Part shown: one piece after another, positions 7,341 through 16,779 of the stretch
How positions within the stretch are numbered: the first letter of the stretch is position 1
Layout: each line of letters begins with the position of its first letter
NCBI RefSeq assembly: GCF_018336935.1
Contig: NZ_CP068771.1
Location: 3,038,001-3,102,000, forward strand
DNA length: 64,000 bases
Source: Serratia plymuthica
GTDB taxonomy: Bacteria; Pseudomonadota; Gammaproteobacteria; Enterobacterales; Enterobacteriaceae
Direction of reading: 5' to 3'
Made by a program: the position numbers and the translations under genes
Notes under the pieces: generated by a model
The model's database searches: none
Told to the model about the DNA's origin: nothing
What the model saw: the letters and a program-made list of their open reading frames with translations, nothing else

Positions 7341-7430
7341 ATGAACAATATGCCATTCATGTTGATACTGGCTGTCATCTACACCTTTGCCGCCCTCTTG
7401 GATGGGTCTGCCGCACAGTTGTTGATGTAA
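7341..7430 (+). CDS. 29-residue hydrophobic peptide
   Basis: A tiny frame encodes MNNMPFMLILAVIYTFAALL followed by DGSAAQLLM. It is almost entirely one membrane segment. A GGAGA ribosome site lies 7 bases before the ATG, and a -10-like TATACT sits at 7305-7310, within 40 bases. I know no family. It lies alone between the DUF883/GlsB operon and the minus-strand LysR gene. The good ribosome site and promoter make translation believable, but coding status rests on these alone. Confidence 0.4.
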   Translation: MNNMPFMLILAVIYTFAALLDGSAAQLLM

Positions 7431-7442
7431 TGTTGGCCCCGC

Positions 7443-8378
7443 TCAGCTTTCGCAAAACGGCTTGATTAAACGGCTGAGCCAGTCGGCGAACGCCGTGAAA
7501 CGCGCCGAACGCTGTCGCCGGTGAGGATAAAGCAGCGTAATGCCCATCGCCGGTGGCCGAGCCTGCGGTAAAATCTCGCGCAGGCTGCCATCATCAAGAT
7601 GATGCTGGAGATCAAATCTCGGGTTTTGAATCATTCCCAGCCCCGCCAGGCAGCAGCCGATATAATTCTCCGCATTGTTGACCGTCACCCGGCTGCGCAG
7701 CGTTTTTTCGACCGTTCGCCCTTCCTGCTCCCACAGCCAGGTATCCGCGCCCGCCAGATTGGGCTGCGCGTACCCCACTACCCAGTGCTCGTCCAACTGT
7801 TCGGTATGCTCCGGCGTCCCATAGCGCCGTAAATAATCCGGGCTGGCACAGTTGGCCATGCTCAAACGACCAAGCGGTTGGCTGACCAGGCTACTGTCAC
7901 TGAGGCTACCGACACGCACCACGCAATCTACCCCCTCCTGAATCAAATCGATTGAGCGGTCGCTGGCGCTAAGAAACAGCTGAATATCGGGGTAGTGCAG
8001 GAAAAAATCAGGCAGCGCCGGCACGATTATCCGCCGGGCAATACGGCTGGGCACATCGACGGTCAACCGGCCGCTAATAGGCCCGTTTTCCTGCTGAAAT
8101 AGCCTGTCCAGCGCGTTCACATCGGACAGCAGGCTGCGCGCTTTGTCGAGCAGCAGTTCGCCGTCGCTGGTCAGCTGCACTTTGCGGGTCGTGCGATGAA
8201 ACAGACGGGCGCCCATTTCATGTTCCAACTGCTGGATCGCCGCCGACACCGTGGTTTTGGGCATCAGCAAAATATGCGAAGCGCGGATAAAACTGCCCAC
8301 CTCGGCAACCTGGATAAAAACCCGCAATCTCCCTATTTTATCCACCGGCTCTGCATCCTGAAAAAAGGGCTGCGGCAT
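7443..8378 (-). CDS. LysR-family transcriptional regulator
   Basis: About 311 residues, with the N-terminal helix-turn-helix (VDKIGRLRVFIQVAEVGSFI; KTTVSAAIQQLEHEMGARLF) and the effector-binding domain (VRVGSLSDSSLVSQPLG; VNNAENYIGCCLAGLGMIQ). It starts 20 bases after the stop of the SDR gene at 8399 on the same strand, so the two are probably co-transcribed. The start is uncertain: the ATG at 8378 has no clear ribosome site, and a GTG at 8345 would give the VDKIGRL start typical of the family. In-frame codons further upstream overlap the SDR gene and are unlikely to be used. Target unknown, perhaps its own operon. Confidence 0.82.
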   Translation of the reverse strand: MPQPFFQDAEPVDKIGRLRVFIQVAEVGSFIRASHILLMPKTTVSAAIQQLEHEMGARLFHRTTRKVQLTSDGELLLDKARSLLSDVNALDRLFQQENGPISGRLTVDVPSRIARRIIVPALPDFFLHYPDIQLFLSASDRSIDLIQEGVDCVVRVGSLSDSSLVSQPLGRLSMANCASPDYLRRYGTPEHTEQLDEHWVVGYAQPNLAGADTWLWEQEGRTVEKTLRSRVTVNNAENYIGCCLAGLGMIQNPRFDLQHHLDDGSLREILPQARPPAMGITLLYPHRRQRSARFTAFADWLSRLIKPFCES

Positions 8379-8398
8379 CGACCGCAGCAGAAATAAGA

Positions 8399-9172
8399 TT
8401 AACGGGTAGTATAGCCACCGTTGGCGAACAGCGTCTGCCCGGTGATCCACCAGCCGTCGGTGACTAAGAATTTGACGATAGGCGCGATATCTTCAATGTC
8501 GGTCAGGCCGGTTTTCGAGAATTTGCTCAGCGCGGCGGCACCGCTATGGTATTCCACCGCTTCCTTGCTTTCCTGACCATAGAAGAACGGCGTATCCATC
8601 GGGCCGGGGCCGATAGCATTTACGCTGATGCCGCGCTCGCCAAACTCCTTGGAAGCCGCGCGGGTGAAATGCTCCACCGGCGCCTTGCTGCCGGGGTACA
8701 CCGCATAAAAGGGTGTATAGGCTGCCAACAGCGAACTGACGATGGTCACGATGCGGCCATTATCCGCCAAATGCTTGCCTGCTTGCTGAATAAAGAAAAA
8801 TGCCGCCTTGGCGTTGACGTCAAAACTGGTGTCGTAATCCGCTTCGGTCACCTCGGCAATCGGTTTTTTGATCACCAGCCCGGCGGTATTGATCGCAATA
8901 TCCACCTTGCCGAACGCCTTAATCGCTTCCTCAAACACCCGCGCTACGTTGGCCGGCCGGGTCAGATCGCCCTGCACCGCTATCGCCTGCGCCCCCGTCG
9001 CTTTAACCGCAGCCAGCGTTTCTTCCGCCGCCGTCCGCGTCGCGTCGCTGTTGTAATGCACCACTATGGCCGCCGCGCCGCTGGCCGCCAGATCGCGCGC
9101 CACCAGTCCACCCAGATTCTTCGCGCCACCGGCGATCAACACTACTTTTCCATTCAAAGATTGCTTACTCAT
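8399..9172 (-). CDS. SDR family oxidoreductase
   Basis: A 257-residue classical short-chain dehydrogenase with the cofactor motif AGGAKNLGG (about 14-22), NTAG (about 95), catalytic Ser in VSS (about 145), and Tyr/Lys as YPGSK (about 159-163). The C-terminus GQTLFANGGYTTR is typical of the FabG-like group. The basic/asparagine glycine loop suggests NADP preference, an inference. It is the first gene of a likely operon with the LysR regulator that follows it. Substrate unknown. Confidence 0.88.
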   Translation of the reverse strand: MSKQSLNGKVVLIAGGAKNLGGLVARDLAASGAAAIVVHYNSDATRTAAEETLAAVKATGAQAIAVQGDLTRPANVARVFEEAIKAFGKVDIAINTAGLVIKKPIAEVTEADYDTSFDVNAKAAFFFIQQAGKHLADNGRIVTIVSSLLAAYTPFYAVYPGSKAPVEHFTRAASKEFGERGISVNAIGPGPMDTPFFYGQESKEAVEYHSGAAALSKFSKTGLTDIEDIAPIVKFLVTDGWWITGQTLFANGGYTTR

Positions 9173-9439
9173 GACAATGGCTCCGTTTATGAAAGGTGCC
9201 CTGAGTATAGAAAGCCTGCCCGCTCAGATAATCTGTTCAAATCGGGATGAACCATCCCGTTTTTTCGACCAATCCGTATGGCCGTTCCCCAAAGCGCCAG
9301 AGCGTGATCGTCCACCGGGCATTCACCACAATTCGCACTACACTTGTAAGTCACCTGCGGCAATAGTTGCCGGGCGAAATCTTTTTCCCTGCCCACGGGC
9401 CGGTTTACAGCCTGACGGGCCATAACCGAGGTCAATGTC

Positions 9440-9856
9440 ATGTTGATTCAACCCTATTTATTTTTTAACGGTAATTGCGAACAAGCGGTGAATTTCTACG
9501 CGCAGCAACTGGGCGGTAAAATTGAAATGATCATGCGTTACAAGGAGATGCCCGAGGAAGCAAAACAGGGCGGCCCTCAGGATGCCGATCCGGAATCCAT
9601 CATGCATGCACGGTTGCTGATTGGCGAAAGCGCGCTGATGGCCTCCGACGGCTGCCCGCAGGATGGCGCTGACGCGTCACACAAAGGGTTTTCCCTGTCG
9701 CTCAACCCAACAGACGTGGAACAAGGACGTGAGCTGTTTGAAAAGCTGTCGCAGGGCGGCCAGGTAACCCTGCCTTATGGGCCCACTTTTTGGGCCAAGG
9801 GGTTTGGCATGCTGACCGACCAGTTTGGCGTCAATTGGATGATTAACGTTGAATAA
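9440..9856 (+). CDS. PhnB-like VOC family protein
   Basis: A 138-residue protein of the PhnB/YjdN branch of the vicinal-oxygen-chelate (glyoxalase) superfamily. It starts MLIQPYLFFNGNCEQAVNFY and ends FGMLTDQFGVNWMINVE, with the usual beta-alpha-beta-beta-beta repeats. Despite the historical PhnB name, members are not shown to act in phosphonate use, and many lack all metal ligands. GAGG lies 8 bases before the ATG. It stands alone between the minus-strand SDR gene and a small minus-strand membrane-protein gene. Confidence 0.85.
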   Translation: MLIQPYLFFNGNCEQAVNFYAQQLGGKIEMIMRYKEMPEEAKQGGPQDADPESIMHARLLIGESALMASDGCPQDGADASHKGFSLSLNPTDVEQGRELFEKLSQGGQVTLPYGPTFWAKGFGMLTDQFGVNWMINVE

Positions 9857-9909
9857 TCCCACCCCGTCGCGGTGCCCGCGGCCTCTGGCGGACACCGCGC
9901 CTTCGGCAA

Positions 9910-10104
9910 TCAGCTATAGTGATGCCAGTCGTAGGCCGCCATGGCGAACAGCGCAAACAGCACCGTCAACAGCGCCAACCCCAAACGCCAATAAGGCGAT
10001 TTACGCCGCCGCCAGGCAAAAAATATCATCAACGCCAACGCGCCCAGCGTGACCGGGTAATACACCGCCAGCGTCAGTAAAGTAATAATGATGATGTCAG
10101 ACAC
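9910..10104 (-). CDS. Small two-segment membrane protein
   Basis: A 64-residue protein with two hydrophobic segments (SDIIIITLLTLAVYYPVTLG and LGLALLTVLFALFAMAAY) around a basic loop RRRKSP. It would sit in the inner membrane as a hairpin. I set the start at a GTG (10102-10104) preceded by AGAGGA 8 bases upstream; an in-frame ATG ten codons earlier lacks a ribosome site. No family recognised. It is divergent from the diguanylate cyclase gene at 10257, with about 150 bases between. Confidence 0.55.
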   Translation of the reverse strand: MSDIIIITLLTLAVYYPVTLGALALMIFFAWRRRKSPYWRLGLALLTVLFALFAMAAYDWHHYS

Positions 10105-10256
10105 ACTCGCTATCCTCTCATTTCCGGGCATTTTTGGGCAGATTGTCACCTCTGCCGAGGGTAACGTGTTTAAGGGAGTAGTGGTCAGCAGAATTAACGA
10201 ATAAGATGTAAGATAGTTCTTAACTTTATTTAAAAATCGCATAATACAAGGGTGAC

Positions 10257-11819
10257 ATGACACAGCAGCAACCGCAGGATGCCAATCTGCCGCACAACGG
10301 TAAAAACTCCCCGTTATTATTTCAGGCTGGCGTGTTTGTCGTCATCGTTGCCGCCACGCTGATTCTGTTTAATGTCTGGCAAATCTGGAATGCGCATCAG
10401 CGCGATCTGAAAAGCGCCGAATATGAGTCCGCCAATCTGGCACGCTCGCTGGCGCAACATGCCGATGACACTTTCTTGCAAGTGGACAACACGCTGTCGG
10501 ATCTGACCGAACGCATTCAAATCGACGGGCTGGGCCAGGCGCAACAGTTGCGTCTGCAAAAGTTGATGCAAGGGCAAGTCGGCAATCTGCCTCAGTTGCA
10601 CGGTCTGTTTATTTACGATTCGCACGGCAGTTGGATAGTCACCTCCTCCGGAAGGTTCGTGCAGAACGCCAACAATGCTGACCGCGAGTATTTTAAATAC
10701 CACCTTGAGCACAACAGTAACGCTATCTACATCGGCAAAGTGGTGCGCAGCCGTTCCACCGGCGATTTGATCATTCCGGTGTCGCGCCGTTTAAACCATC
10801 CGGACGGCAGTTTTGCCGGCGTGGTGCTGGCGACGCTGTACGTCGATTATTTCCGCCAGTTTTACGACACCTTCGCGCTTAACAGCGATGCCGCGCTCAG
10901 CCTGCTGCTGGCGGACGGCACCATTCTCTACCGCCGCCCTTACTCCGCCGCTTCGATCGGCAAAAATATCTCTCAGGGCGTCTTGTTCCGCGAAATTCTG
11001 CCGCATTCCGAATTCGGTAACGCCACCATCACCTCGTTATACGACAAGGTGGAAAGGATTTATGGCTATTCAAGGGTCAACCGCTATCCGCTGGTGATCA
11101 CCGCCGGGCTGTCGAAAGAAGACGCGCTGGCCGACTGGCGCAACGATTCCGGCCTGTTTGTGGCTGGAGGCGCTATCCTGCTGGCCATTCTGCTGGCATT
11201 GGGGATGGTGTTGATGCGGCAGATAAACCACAGCATGCGCACCGAGGCCGAGCTGATGCGCACCCGCGATCAACTCACCAGCATCAACCTGCGGCTTGAA
11301 GAGTTGGCGCTGCTGGACGGCCTGACCGGGTTGGCCAACCGCCGTCAGTTTGATATCGCCTTAAAGAACGAACTGGCGCGCGCGGCGCGCAACTACCGCA
11401 GCGTGGCGCTGCTGATGCTGGATATCGACTATTTCAAGCAGTACAACGATATCTACGGCCACGTCGCCGGCGACCAATGCCTGCAGCAGATCGGGCAAAT
11501 GCTCAAGGGGCTGGCCAGCCGCAGCAATGACATCATGGCCCGCTACGGCGGCGAAGAAATGAGCATCATTCTGCCGGACACCGACGCCCAGGGGGCGCTG
11601 ATTTTCGCCGAACGCGTGATGCAGGCGGTACGTGAACTGAAGATACCGCATCAGGGGAGTCCGCACAGCGTGATTACCCTCAGCATTGGCATCTGCGCCA
11701 AAGTGCCCCATATGTACAACGACACGCCAATTGGTTTTATCAATATGGCGGACAGCGCGCTGTATCAGGCAAAAAAAGAGGGTAAAAACCGCATCGTCTG
11801 CAACAGCGCGGCGGTTTAA
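10257..11819 (+). CDS. Cache-domain diguanylate cyclase
   Basis: A 520-residue membrane enzyme making cyclic di-GMP from two GTP. It has a first membrane helix (about 22-43), a long periplasmic PDC/dCache-type sensor (about 50-300), a second helix (about 303-322), a short linker coil and a C-terminal GGDEF domain. The active site reads RYGGEEM, a functional GGEEF variant, and the inhibitory site RxxD (RSND) lies five residues before it, so product feedback is expected. A GGTGAC precedes the ATG. It is monocistronic and convergent with paaZ. The ligand is unknown. Confidence 0.9.
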   Translation: MTQQQPQDANLPHNGKNSPLLFQAGVFVVIVAATLILFNVWQIWNAHQRDLKSAEYESANLARSLAQHADDTFLQVDNTLSDLTERIQIDGLGQAQQLRLQKLMQGQVGNLPQLHGLFIYDSHGSWIVTSSGRFVQNANNADREYFKYHLEHNSNAIYIGKVVRSRSTGDLIIPVSRRLNHPDGSFAGVVLATLYVDYFRQFYDTFALNSDAALSLLLADGTILYRRPYSAASIGKNISQGVLFREILPHSEFGNATITSLYDKVERIYGYSRVNRYPLVITAGLSKEDALADWRNDSGLFVAGGAILLAILLALGMVLMRQINHSMRTEAELMRTRDQLTSINLRLEELALLDGLTGLANRRQFDIALKNELARAARNYRSVALLMLDIDYFKQYNDIYGHVAGDQCLQQIGQMLKGLASRSNDIMARYGGEEMSIILPDTDAQGALIFAERVMQAVRELKIPHQGSPHSVITLSIGICAKVPHMYNDTPIGFINMADSALYQAKKEGKNRIVCNSAAV

Positions 11820-11842
11820 CCCAATCCCACGGCGATACACGG

Positions 11843-11860
11843 CCGGCAATCTGTTGCCGG
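11843..11860. terminator. Convergent hairpin
   Basis: CCGGCAA (11843-11849) pairs with TTGCCGG (11854-11860) over a TCTG loop, in the 41-base gap between the diguanylate cyclase and paaZ stop codons. No T run; weak terminator for either strand. Confidence 0.4.
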
Positions 11861-13933
11861 TCAGCTTACCGCCCCAACGTCGCCTTCCCGGCGCGCCACC
11901 AGCGTCAAAATGCTGTACAGCGCCACCGCCTGCTGATGCTGATTCAACACCTGAACATCCCACACCACGACCCCATGCGGGCGATCCTCTGCGGTTTTCT
12001 GCGGCTTGCGGATTTTCTTTTTGCAGGTCAGGCGCACCTGTAGCGTATCGCCGATCTTCACCGGTTCGATAAAGCGCAGGTTTTCCATGCCATAGTTGGC
12101 GATCACCGGCCCCACGCCGGGGTCAACAAACAGCCCGGCGGCGGCTGAAACCACAAAATAGCCGTGCGCCACACGTTCGCCAAACAGCGATTCGGCGGCG
12201 CCGATCTTGTCCATGTGGGCGTAGAAATGATCGCCGCTCAGGCAGGCAAAGTTAACGATATCGGCTTCGGTTACGGTGCGGCGGGCGGTCAGCAGGCTTT
12301 CGCCCAGTTGCAGCTGTTCAAAGTATTTGCGGAACGGATGAACCGGCTCCTCAATCACCGTCGCTCCGCGCACCCACTCACGGCCAATCGCCGCCAGCAT
12401 CGCCGGGCTGCCCTGAATGGCGGTGCGTTGCATATAGTGTTTCACCGCACGCAACCCGCCCAACTCCTCGCCCCCACCGGCGCGCCCCGGCCCGCCATGC
12501 ATCAGCATCGGCAGCGGTGAGCCGTGGCCGGTGGACTCCACGGCCGCGTGACGATCCAGAATCAGCATACGGCCGTGAGCACAGGCGGTGGCGCGGATAA
12601 AGCGCGTTGCCAACGCCTCATCGGCAGTCACCAATGACCCCACCAGGCTGCCCTGGCCCAGCAGCGCCAGCTCAATCGCCTGTTCGGTCTGTTGATACGG
12701 CATCAGCGTCGCCACCGGCCCGAAAGCCTCGGTGCCATGTACCGCCTGGTGCGAAAACGGATCGGCGCAATACAGCAGCGTGGCCGGATAAAACGCGCCG
12801 TTTTGCGTCCCTTCACCGGCCAGTTCCAGCTTATCGAGCGCCGCGCCGCACAGCGGTTCGCAGCCGTGGCGCAGCAGGAACTCCACTTTTTGCTGCACGT
12901 CATCGCGCTGCTCGCGACTGACCAGCGCCCCCATGCGCACCTGCTCCAGTTTGGGATCGCCCACCGTCACCCCGGCCAGCCGCTGCAGTAGCGCCTGTTG
13001 CACCTCCCCCACCCGCTTCGCCGGCACGATAATCCGCCGGATGGCGGTGCATTTCTGCCCGGCCTTGGCGGTCATTTCACGGCACACTTCTTTGATAAAC
13101 AGTGCGAACTCCGGCATTTGCGGCGTGACGTCCTCCCCCAGCACGCAGCAGTTGAGCGAATCGGCCTCCATAGTGAAAGCGACGGATTTTTCCAGCAGGC
13201 GCGGATGTGCGCGCAGCCGCTGGCCGGTCTGCGCCGAGCCGGTGAAGGTCACCGCATCCTGATAATCCAGGTGTTCGAACATGTCGCCGATGCCGCCGCA
13301 CACCAGTTGCAAAGCCCCCTCCGGCACCAGCCCGCTGTCGATAATCAGCCTGACCGTCGCCTGTGTCAGTTGCGCGGTGGCCGTCGCCGGTTTAATGATG
13401 GCCGGCATGCCCGCCAGCCAGGTCGGCGCCAGTTTTTCCAGCATCCCCCAGCAGGGGAAGTTGAAGGCGTTGATATGCAGCGCCACGCCCGGCCGCGAGG
13501 TCAGCACATGCCGAGCGGCGAACTGCGCCTGTTTGGATAACGGAATCGGCTCGTCCTCCGGCCACAGGGTATCGTCCGGCAGTTCACGCCCCGCCAGGCC
13601 CGCATAGGCGAACAGCGTCGCAATGCCGCCTTCGATGTCCACCCAGCCGTCGCTGCGCGTGGCGCCGGTCTGGTATGAAATCTCATACAACGCCTCTTTG
13701 TGCGCCAGCAGGTGTTTAGCCACTGCCTTCATCATTTGAGCGCGCTGCTGGAATGTCATCTGCGCCAGCGCCCTGCCGCCTTTATTGCGCGCATAGTCCA
13801 GGCTGGCGGCCAGCGGCAAACCGTCGGAGCAAACCTGATACAGCGGTTCGCCGGTAATGGCGTGATGGATTTCGCGGGCTTGCCCCTGGCCGAACACCCA
13901 GCCGCCAGAAAGGTAACTGTGTAACTGCTGCAT
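11861..13933 (-). CDS. paaZ: Oxepin-CoA hydrolase/3-oxo-5,6-didehydrosuberyl-CoA dehydrogenase
   Basis: This 690-residue bifunctional enzyme opens the oxepin-CoA ring and oxidises the resulting aldehyde in phenylacetate degradation. The N-terminal aldehyde dehydrogenase domain (about 1-520) has Glu256 (MEADSLN) and the catalytic Cys295 (GQKCTAIRR), matching the E. coli numbering. The C-terminal MaoC-like hydratase domain has the Asp568/His573 pair in SGDHFYAH. An ATACGC-spaced CGGAG ribosome site precedes the ATG. It is transcribed away from paaA, as in E. coli, and likely shares PaaX control. Both active sites are intact. Confidence 0.97.
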   Translation of the reverse strand: MQQLHSYLSGGWVFGQGQAREIHHAITGEPLYQVCSDGLPLAASLDYARNKGGRALAQMTFQQRAQMMKAVAKHLLAHKEALYEISYQTGATRSDGWVDIEGGIATLFAYAGLAGRELPDDTLWPEDEPIPLSKQAQFAARHVLTSRPGVALHINAFNFPCWGMLEKLAPTWLAGMPAIIKPATATAQLTQATVRLIIDSGLVPEGALQLVCGGIGDMFEHLDYQDAVTFTGSAQTGQRLRAHPRLLEKSVAFTMEADSLNCCVLGEDVTPQMPEFALFIKEVCREMTAKAGQKCTAIRRIIVPAKRVGEVQQALLQRLAGVTVGDPKLEQVRMGALVSREQRDDVQQKVEFLLRHGCEPLCGAALDKLELAGEGTQNGAFYPATLLYCADPFSHQAVHGTEAFGPVATLMPYQQTEQAIELALLGQGSLVGSLVTADEALATRFIRATACAHGRMLILDRHAAVESTGHGSPLPMLMHGGPGRAGGGEELGGLRAVKHYMQRTAIQGSPAMLAAIGREWVRGATVIEEPVHPFRKYFEQLQLGESLLTARRTVTEADIVNFACLSGDHFYAHMDKIGAAESLFGERVAHGYFVVSAAAGLFVDPGVGPVIANYGMENLRFIEPVKIGDTLQVRLTCKKKIRKPQKTAEDRPHGVVVWDVQVLNQHQQAVALYSILTLVARREGDVGAVS

Positions 13934-14252
13934 GCGTATCTCCGGAATTCATAAATTTACACTAGATAGCTTAATTGCGTATCACATATTGTCCAGTCTC
14001 TGCCAGGGCAAAATCTAACAAAAACCAAACAACACAACCTGCGGACAGGCCAGGAACCTTGAAAAACACGCTTCGATGATTTTTATAAATCCATATAAAA
14101 CAATTGATTATATAATTAACCTGTGAGTAGCATCGCAAAACCACATAAAGGCCGTTTGATCTTTTTGTTATCAGTTTGTAGCCTTAAGGTGAAATAACGT
14201 GATTCACATTTTTGTATTAAATGTGAAAAATACGAATCACCAAGAGGCAAGC
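13934..14252. promoter_or_regulatory. Divergent paaZ/paaA control region
   Basis: This 319-base region drives paaZ leftward and paaA rightward. An inverted repeat lies just before paaA: GTGATTCACATTTTT at 14199-14213 and its near reverse complement AAAAATACGAATCAC at 14226-14240 (13 of 15 positions). A related copy reading GTGATACGCAATT on the minus strand lies at 13973-13985, near paaZ. In E. coli PaaX binds TGATTC-containing imperfect palindromes in both promoters, so these are the likely operators; phenylacetyl-CoA would release the repressor. A TATAAT occurs at 14111-14116 but no fitting -35 box was found. Confidence 0.55.
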
Positions 14253-15191
14253 ATGATAACTGACGCGCAACATCAGCAGCACTTCGACGACAAGATTGCG
14301 GCGGATACCGCCATCGAAGCCAAAGACTGGATGCCTGACGCCTATCGCCAAAACCTGATCCGCCAGATTGGCCAACACGCCCATTCCGAAGTGGTCGGCA
14401 TGTTGCCGGAAGCCAACTGGCTGACGCGGGCGCCGACCCTGCGCCGCAAAGCGGTGCTGCTGGCCAAGGTGCAGGACGAGGCCGGGCACGGTCTGTACCT
14501 GTACAGCGCCGCCGAAACCCTGGGCTGCTCGCGTCAGGAGATCTACCAAAAAATGCTCGACGGCAAGATGAAGTATTCCTCCATCTTCAACTACCCGACG
14601 CTCAACTGGGCGGATATCGGGGTGATTGGCTGGCTGGTCGACGGCGCAGCCATTGTCAATCAGGTGGCGTTGTGTCGCGCCTCTTACGGCCCCTATGCGC
14701 GGGCGATGGTGAAAATCTGCAAAGAAGAAAGCTTCCACCAGCGCCAGGGTTACGAAGCGGCGATGGCGATGGCTAACGGCAGCGAGCAGCAGAAAGCGAT
14801 GCTGCAAGACGCCATTAACCGGTTTTGGTGGCCGGTGCTGATGATGTTCGGCCCGAGCGACACCGACTCGCCGCACAGCGCGCAAAGCATGGCGTGGAAG
14901 ATCAAACGCCACAGCAATGACGAACTGCGACAGAAATTTGTCGACAACACCGTGCCGCAGCTGGAGGCGCTGGGTATGACCGCACCCGATGCCGAATTGG
15001 CCTGGGACGAAGCCGCCGGTCACTACCGCTTCGGCGCTATCGACTGGAGCGAGTTGCACGAGGTGATCAAGGGGCGCGGGCAATGCAACCACGAACGCCT
15101 GCAGGCCAAGCGTCGCGCCTGGGACGACGGTGCCTGGGTGCGCGAAGGCGCGCTGGCCCACGCGAAGAAAAACGCCGCCACCGCCGCATAA
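14253..15191 (+). CDS. paaA: Phenylacetyl-CoA 1,2-epoxidase subunit PaaA
   Basis: A 312-residue catalytic subunit of the PaaABC(D)E multicomponent epoxidase, which converts phenylacetyl-CoA to the ring-1,2-epoxide. It has the ferritin-like diiron fold with metal-ligand motifs around [16 protein letters not shown] and [11 protein letters not shown], and the signature [20 protein letters not shown] near the N-terminus. I start at the ATG at 14253, 6 bases after AGAGG; the longer in-frame start at 14199 falls inside the candidate PaaX operator and is not family-like. It is the first gene of the paaABCDEFGHIJK operon. Confidence 0.97.
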   Translation: MITDAQHQQHFDDKIAADTAIEAKDWMPDAYRQNLIRQIGQHAHSEVVGMLPEANWLTRAPTLRRKAVLLAKVQDEAGHGLYLYSAAETLGCSRQEIYQKMLDGKMKYSSIFNYPTLNWADIGVIGWLVDGAAIVNQVALCRASYGPYARAMVKICKEESFHQRQGYEAAMAMANGSEQQKAMLQDAINRFWWPVLMMFGPSDTDSPHSAQSMAWKIKRHSNDELRQKFVDNTVPQLEALGMTAPDAELAWDEAAGHYRFGAIDWSELHEVIKGRGQCNHERLQAKRRAWDDGAWVREGALAHAKKNAATAA

Positions 15192-15210
15192 TAAGATGAA
15201 GGAATCGAAA

Positions 15211-15498
15211 ATGACTCACGCTGAATGGCCGCTGTATGAAGTGTTTATCCGCAGCAAACAAGGGTTGGCGCACCGCCATGTCGGCAGCCTGCACGCCGCC
15301 GATGACCAAATGGCGCTGGAAAATGCCCGCGATGCCTATACCCGGCGCAGCGAAGGCTGCTCAATCTGGGTGGTGCAATCGAGCCATCTGATCGCTTCGC
15401 AGCCGGAAGATCGCGGGGCGTTCTTCGATCCGTCCGATGACAAGATCTACCGTCACCCGACGTTCTACACCATTCCCGACGGCATCAAGAACATGTAG
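15211..15498 (+). CDS. paaB: Phenylacetyl-CoA epoxidase subunit PaaB
   Basis: A 95-residue structural subunit of the epoxidase complex. It starts MTHAEWPLYEVFIRSKQGLA and contains the conserved ALENARDAYTRR and KIYRHPTFYTIPDGIKNM. PaaB bridges PaaAC heterodimers into the larger complex. The start at 15211 follows AAGGA by 7 bases; an in-frame ATG at 15196 overlaps that ribosome site. It lies 19 bases after paaA. Confidence 0.96.
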   Translation: MTHAEWPLYEVFIRSKQGLAHRHVGSLHAADDQMALENARDAYTRRSEGCSIWVVQSSHLIASQPEDRGAFFDPSDDKIYRHPTFYTIPDGIKNM

Positions 15499-15506
15499 AG
15501 GCGGCC

Positions 15507-16265
15507 ATGACCTTTAACGATCCGCGAATTACCTATGTACTGCGTCAGAGCGATACGCCGCTGATCCTCGCCCAGCGGCTGTGTGCCTGGTGCGGCCACG
15601 CACCGGAGCTGGAAATCGATCTGGCGCTGGCGAATATCGGCCTGGATCTGCTCGGGCAGGCGCGTCACTTTCTCGGTTATGCCGCCGAACTGGCCGGGCC
15701 GCAATACGGCGAAGATCGCCTGGCCTTTGGCCGCGACGAGCGTGAATTCCACAATCTGCTGCTGGCGGAACAGCCGAACGGCGGCTTCAACGACACTCTG
15801 GTGCGGCAGTTTTTGCTCGACGCCTACCACGTGCAGTTGCATCAGGCACTGAGCCGCAGCCGTGACCCACAGCTGGCCGCCATCGCCGCCAAATCGCTGA
15901 AGGAGGCGGATTATCACCTGCGCTTCAGCCGCGGCTGGATGATTCGCCTGGGCGACGGCAACGCGGTCAGCCACCAGAAAATTCAGCAGGCACTGGATAA
16001 CCTGTGGCGCTTTACCGCCGAACTGTTCCATGCCGACGACGTCGAGCTGGAATTGACGGAACAGGGCATCGGCGCCGATCCGCGTCAGCTTGAAACGCCC
16101 TGGCGCGCTCTGGTGAACGACACCCTGCGCCTGGCCACCCTGAGGGTGCCGGAGGAACAGGCGTTCCGCCGCGGCGGCAAACAGGGGCGGCACAGCGAAC
16201 ACCTCGGCCCGCTGCTGGCAGAAATGCAGTTTCTGCAGCGCGCCTATCCCAACAGCAACTGGTAA
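15507..16265 (+). CDS. paaC: Phenylacetyl-CoA epoxidase subunit PaaC
   Basis: A 252-residue ferritin-like subunit that pairs with PaaA but lacks a catalytic diiron centre; it stabilises the complex. Family signatures include DLALANIGLDLLGQARHFLG, SLKEADYHLRF and a C-terminal GGKQGRHSEHLGPLLAEMQ. The length equals the E. coli protein's to within a few residues. It begins 8 bases after paaB and ends 10 bases before paaD, consistent with translational coupling. Confidence 0.96.
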   Translation: MTFNDPRITYVLRQSDTPLILAQRLCAWCGHAPELEIDLALANIGLDLLGQARHFLGYAAELAGPQYGEDRLAFGRDEREFHNLLLAEQPNGGFNDTLVRQFLLDAYHVQLHQALSRSRDPQLAAIAAKSLKEADYHLRFSRGWMIRLGDGNAVSHQKIQQALDNLWRFTAELFHADDVELELTEQGIGADPRQLETPWRALVNDTLRLATLRVPEEQAFRRGGKQGRHSEHLGPLLAEMQFLQRAYPNSNW

Positions 16266-16275
16266 AGAGGCCGCC

Positions 16276-16773
16276 ATGAACATCACCCGGCTGCAGGCCG
16301 CCGAAATCCCGCAAATCTGGCACTGTCTGCAACAGATCAGCGATCCGGAGCTGCCGGTGCTGTCGATCACCGATCTGGGCATGGTGCGCGACGTAGAGCC
16401 GGACGGCGCGGGCTGGCGCATTACCTTTACGCCGACCTACTCCGGTTGCCCCGCCACCGAATTCCTGCTCAACGCCATCGAGCAGCGGCTGGCCGAAGCC
16501 GGTTTCAGCCCGGTGAAAGTGACCATTCGCCTCAGCCCGGCCTGGACCACCGACTGGATGAATGCGGCGGCGCGCGCGCGGTTGCGGGACTACGGCGTCG
16601 CACCGCCGCAGGGCCACACCTGCGATAAACCCGAGGCCCACGGCCCGGTGCCCTGCCCGCGCTGCGGCAGCACCCGAAGCGAAAAAATCAGCGAGTTCGG
16701 CTCCACCGCCTGCAAGGCACTGTACCGCTGCTGCGAGTGCCGGGAACCGTTCGACTATTTCAAATGCATTTAA
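16276..16773 (+). CDS. paaD: PaaD, Fe-S assembly-type component of the epoxidase system
   Basis: A 165-residue protein with an N-terminal MIP18/SufT-like domain (DPELPVLSITDLGMVRDV; TPTYSGCPATEFL) and a C-terminal zinc-ribbon-like part with CPRCG, then RCCECREPF ending in KCI. PaaD is thought to assemble or repair the iron-sulfur or diiron centres of the PaaABCE complex. The four-plus cysteines of the C-terminal module are intact. A 61-base spacer with a repeat remnant separates it from paaE, the largest gap within the operon. Confidence 0.95.
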   Translation: MNITRLQAAEIPQIWHCLQQISDPELPVLSITDLGMVRDVEPDGAGWRITFTPTYSGCPATEFLLNAIEQRLAEAGFSPVKVTIRLSPAWTTDWMNAAARARLRDYGVAPPQGHTCDKPEAHGPVPCPRCGSTRSEKISEFGSTACKALYRCCECREPFDYFKCI

Positions 16774-16779
16774 CAAATG

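Noticed and set aside
9187..9441. 84-residue minus-strand frame between the SDR and PhnB-like genes
   Set aside because: No ribosome site or recognisable features, and it covers the promoter region of the SDR gene.
14199..14252. Longer start for paaA at 14199
   Set aside because: It would translate through the candidate PaaX operator and add residues absent from the family; the ATG at 14253 has a proper ribosome site.
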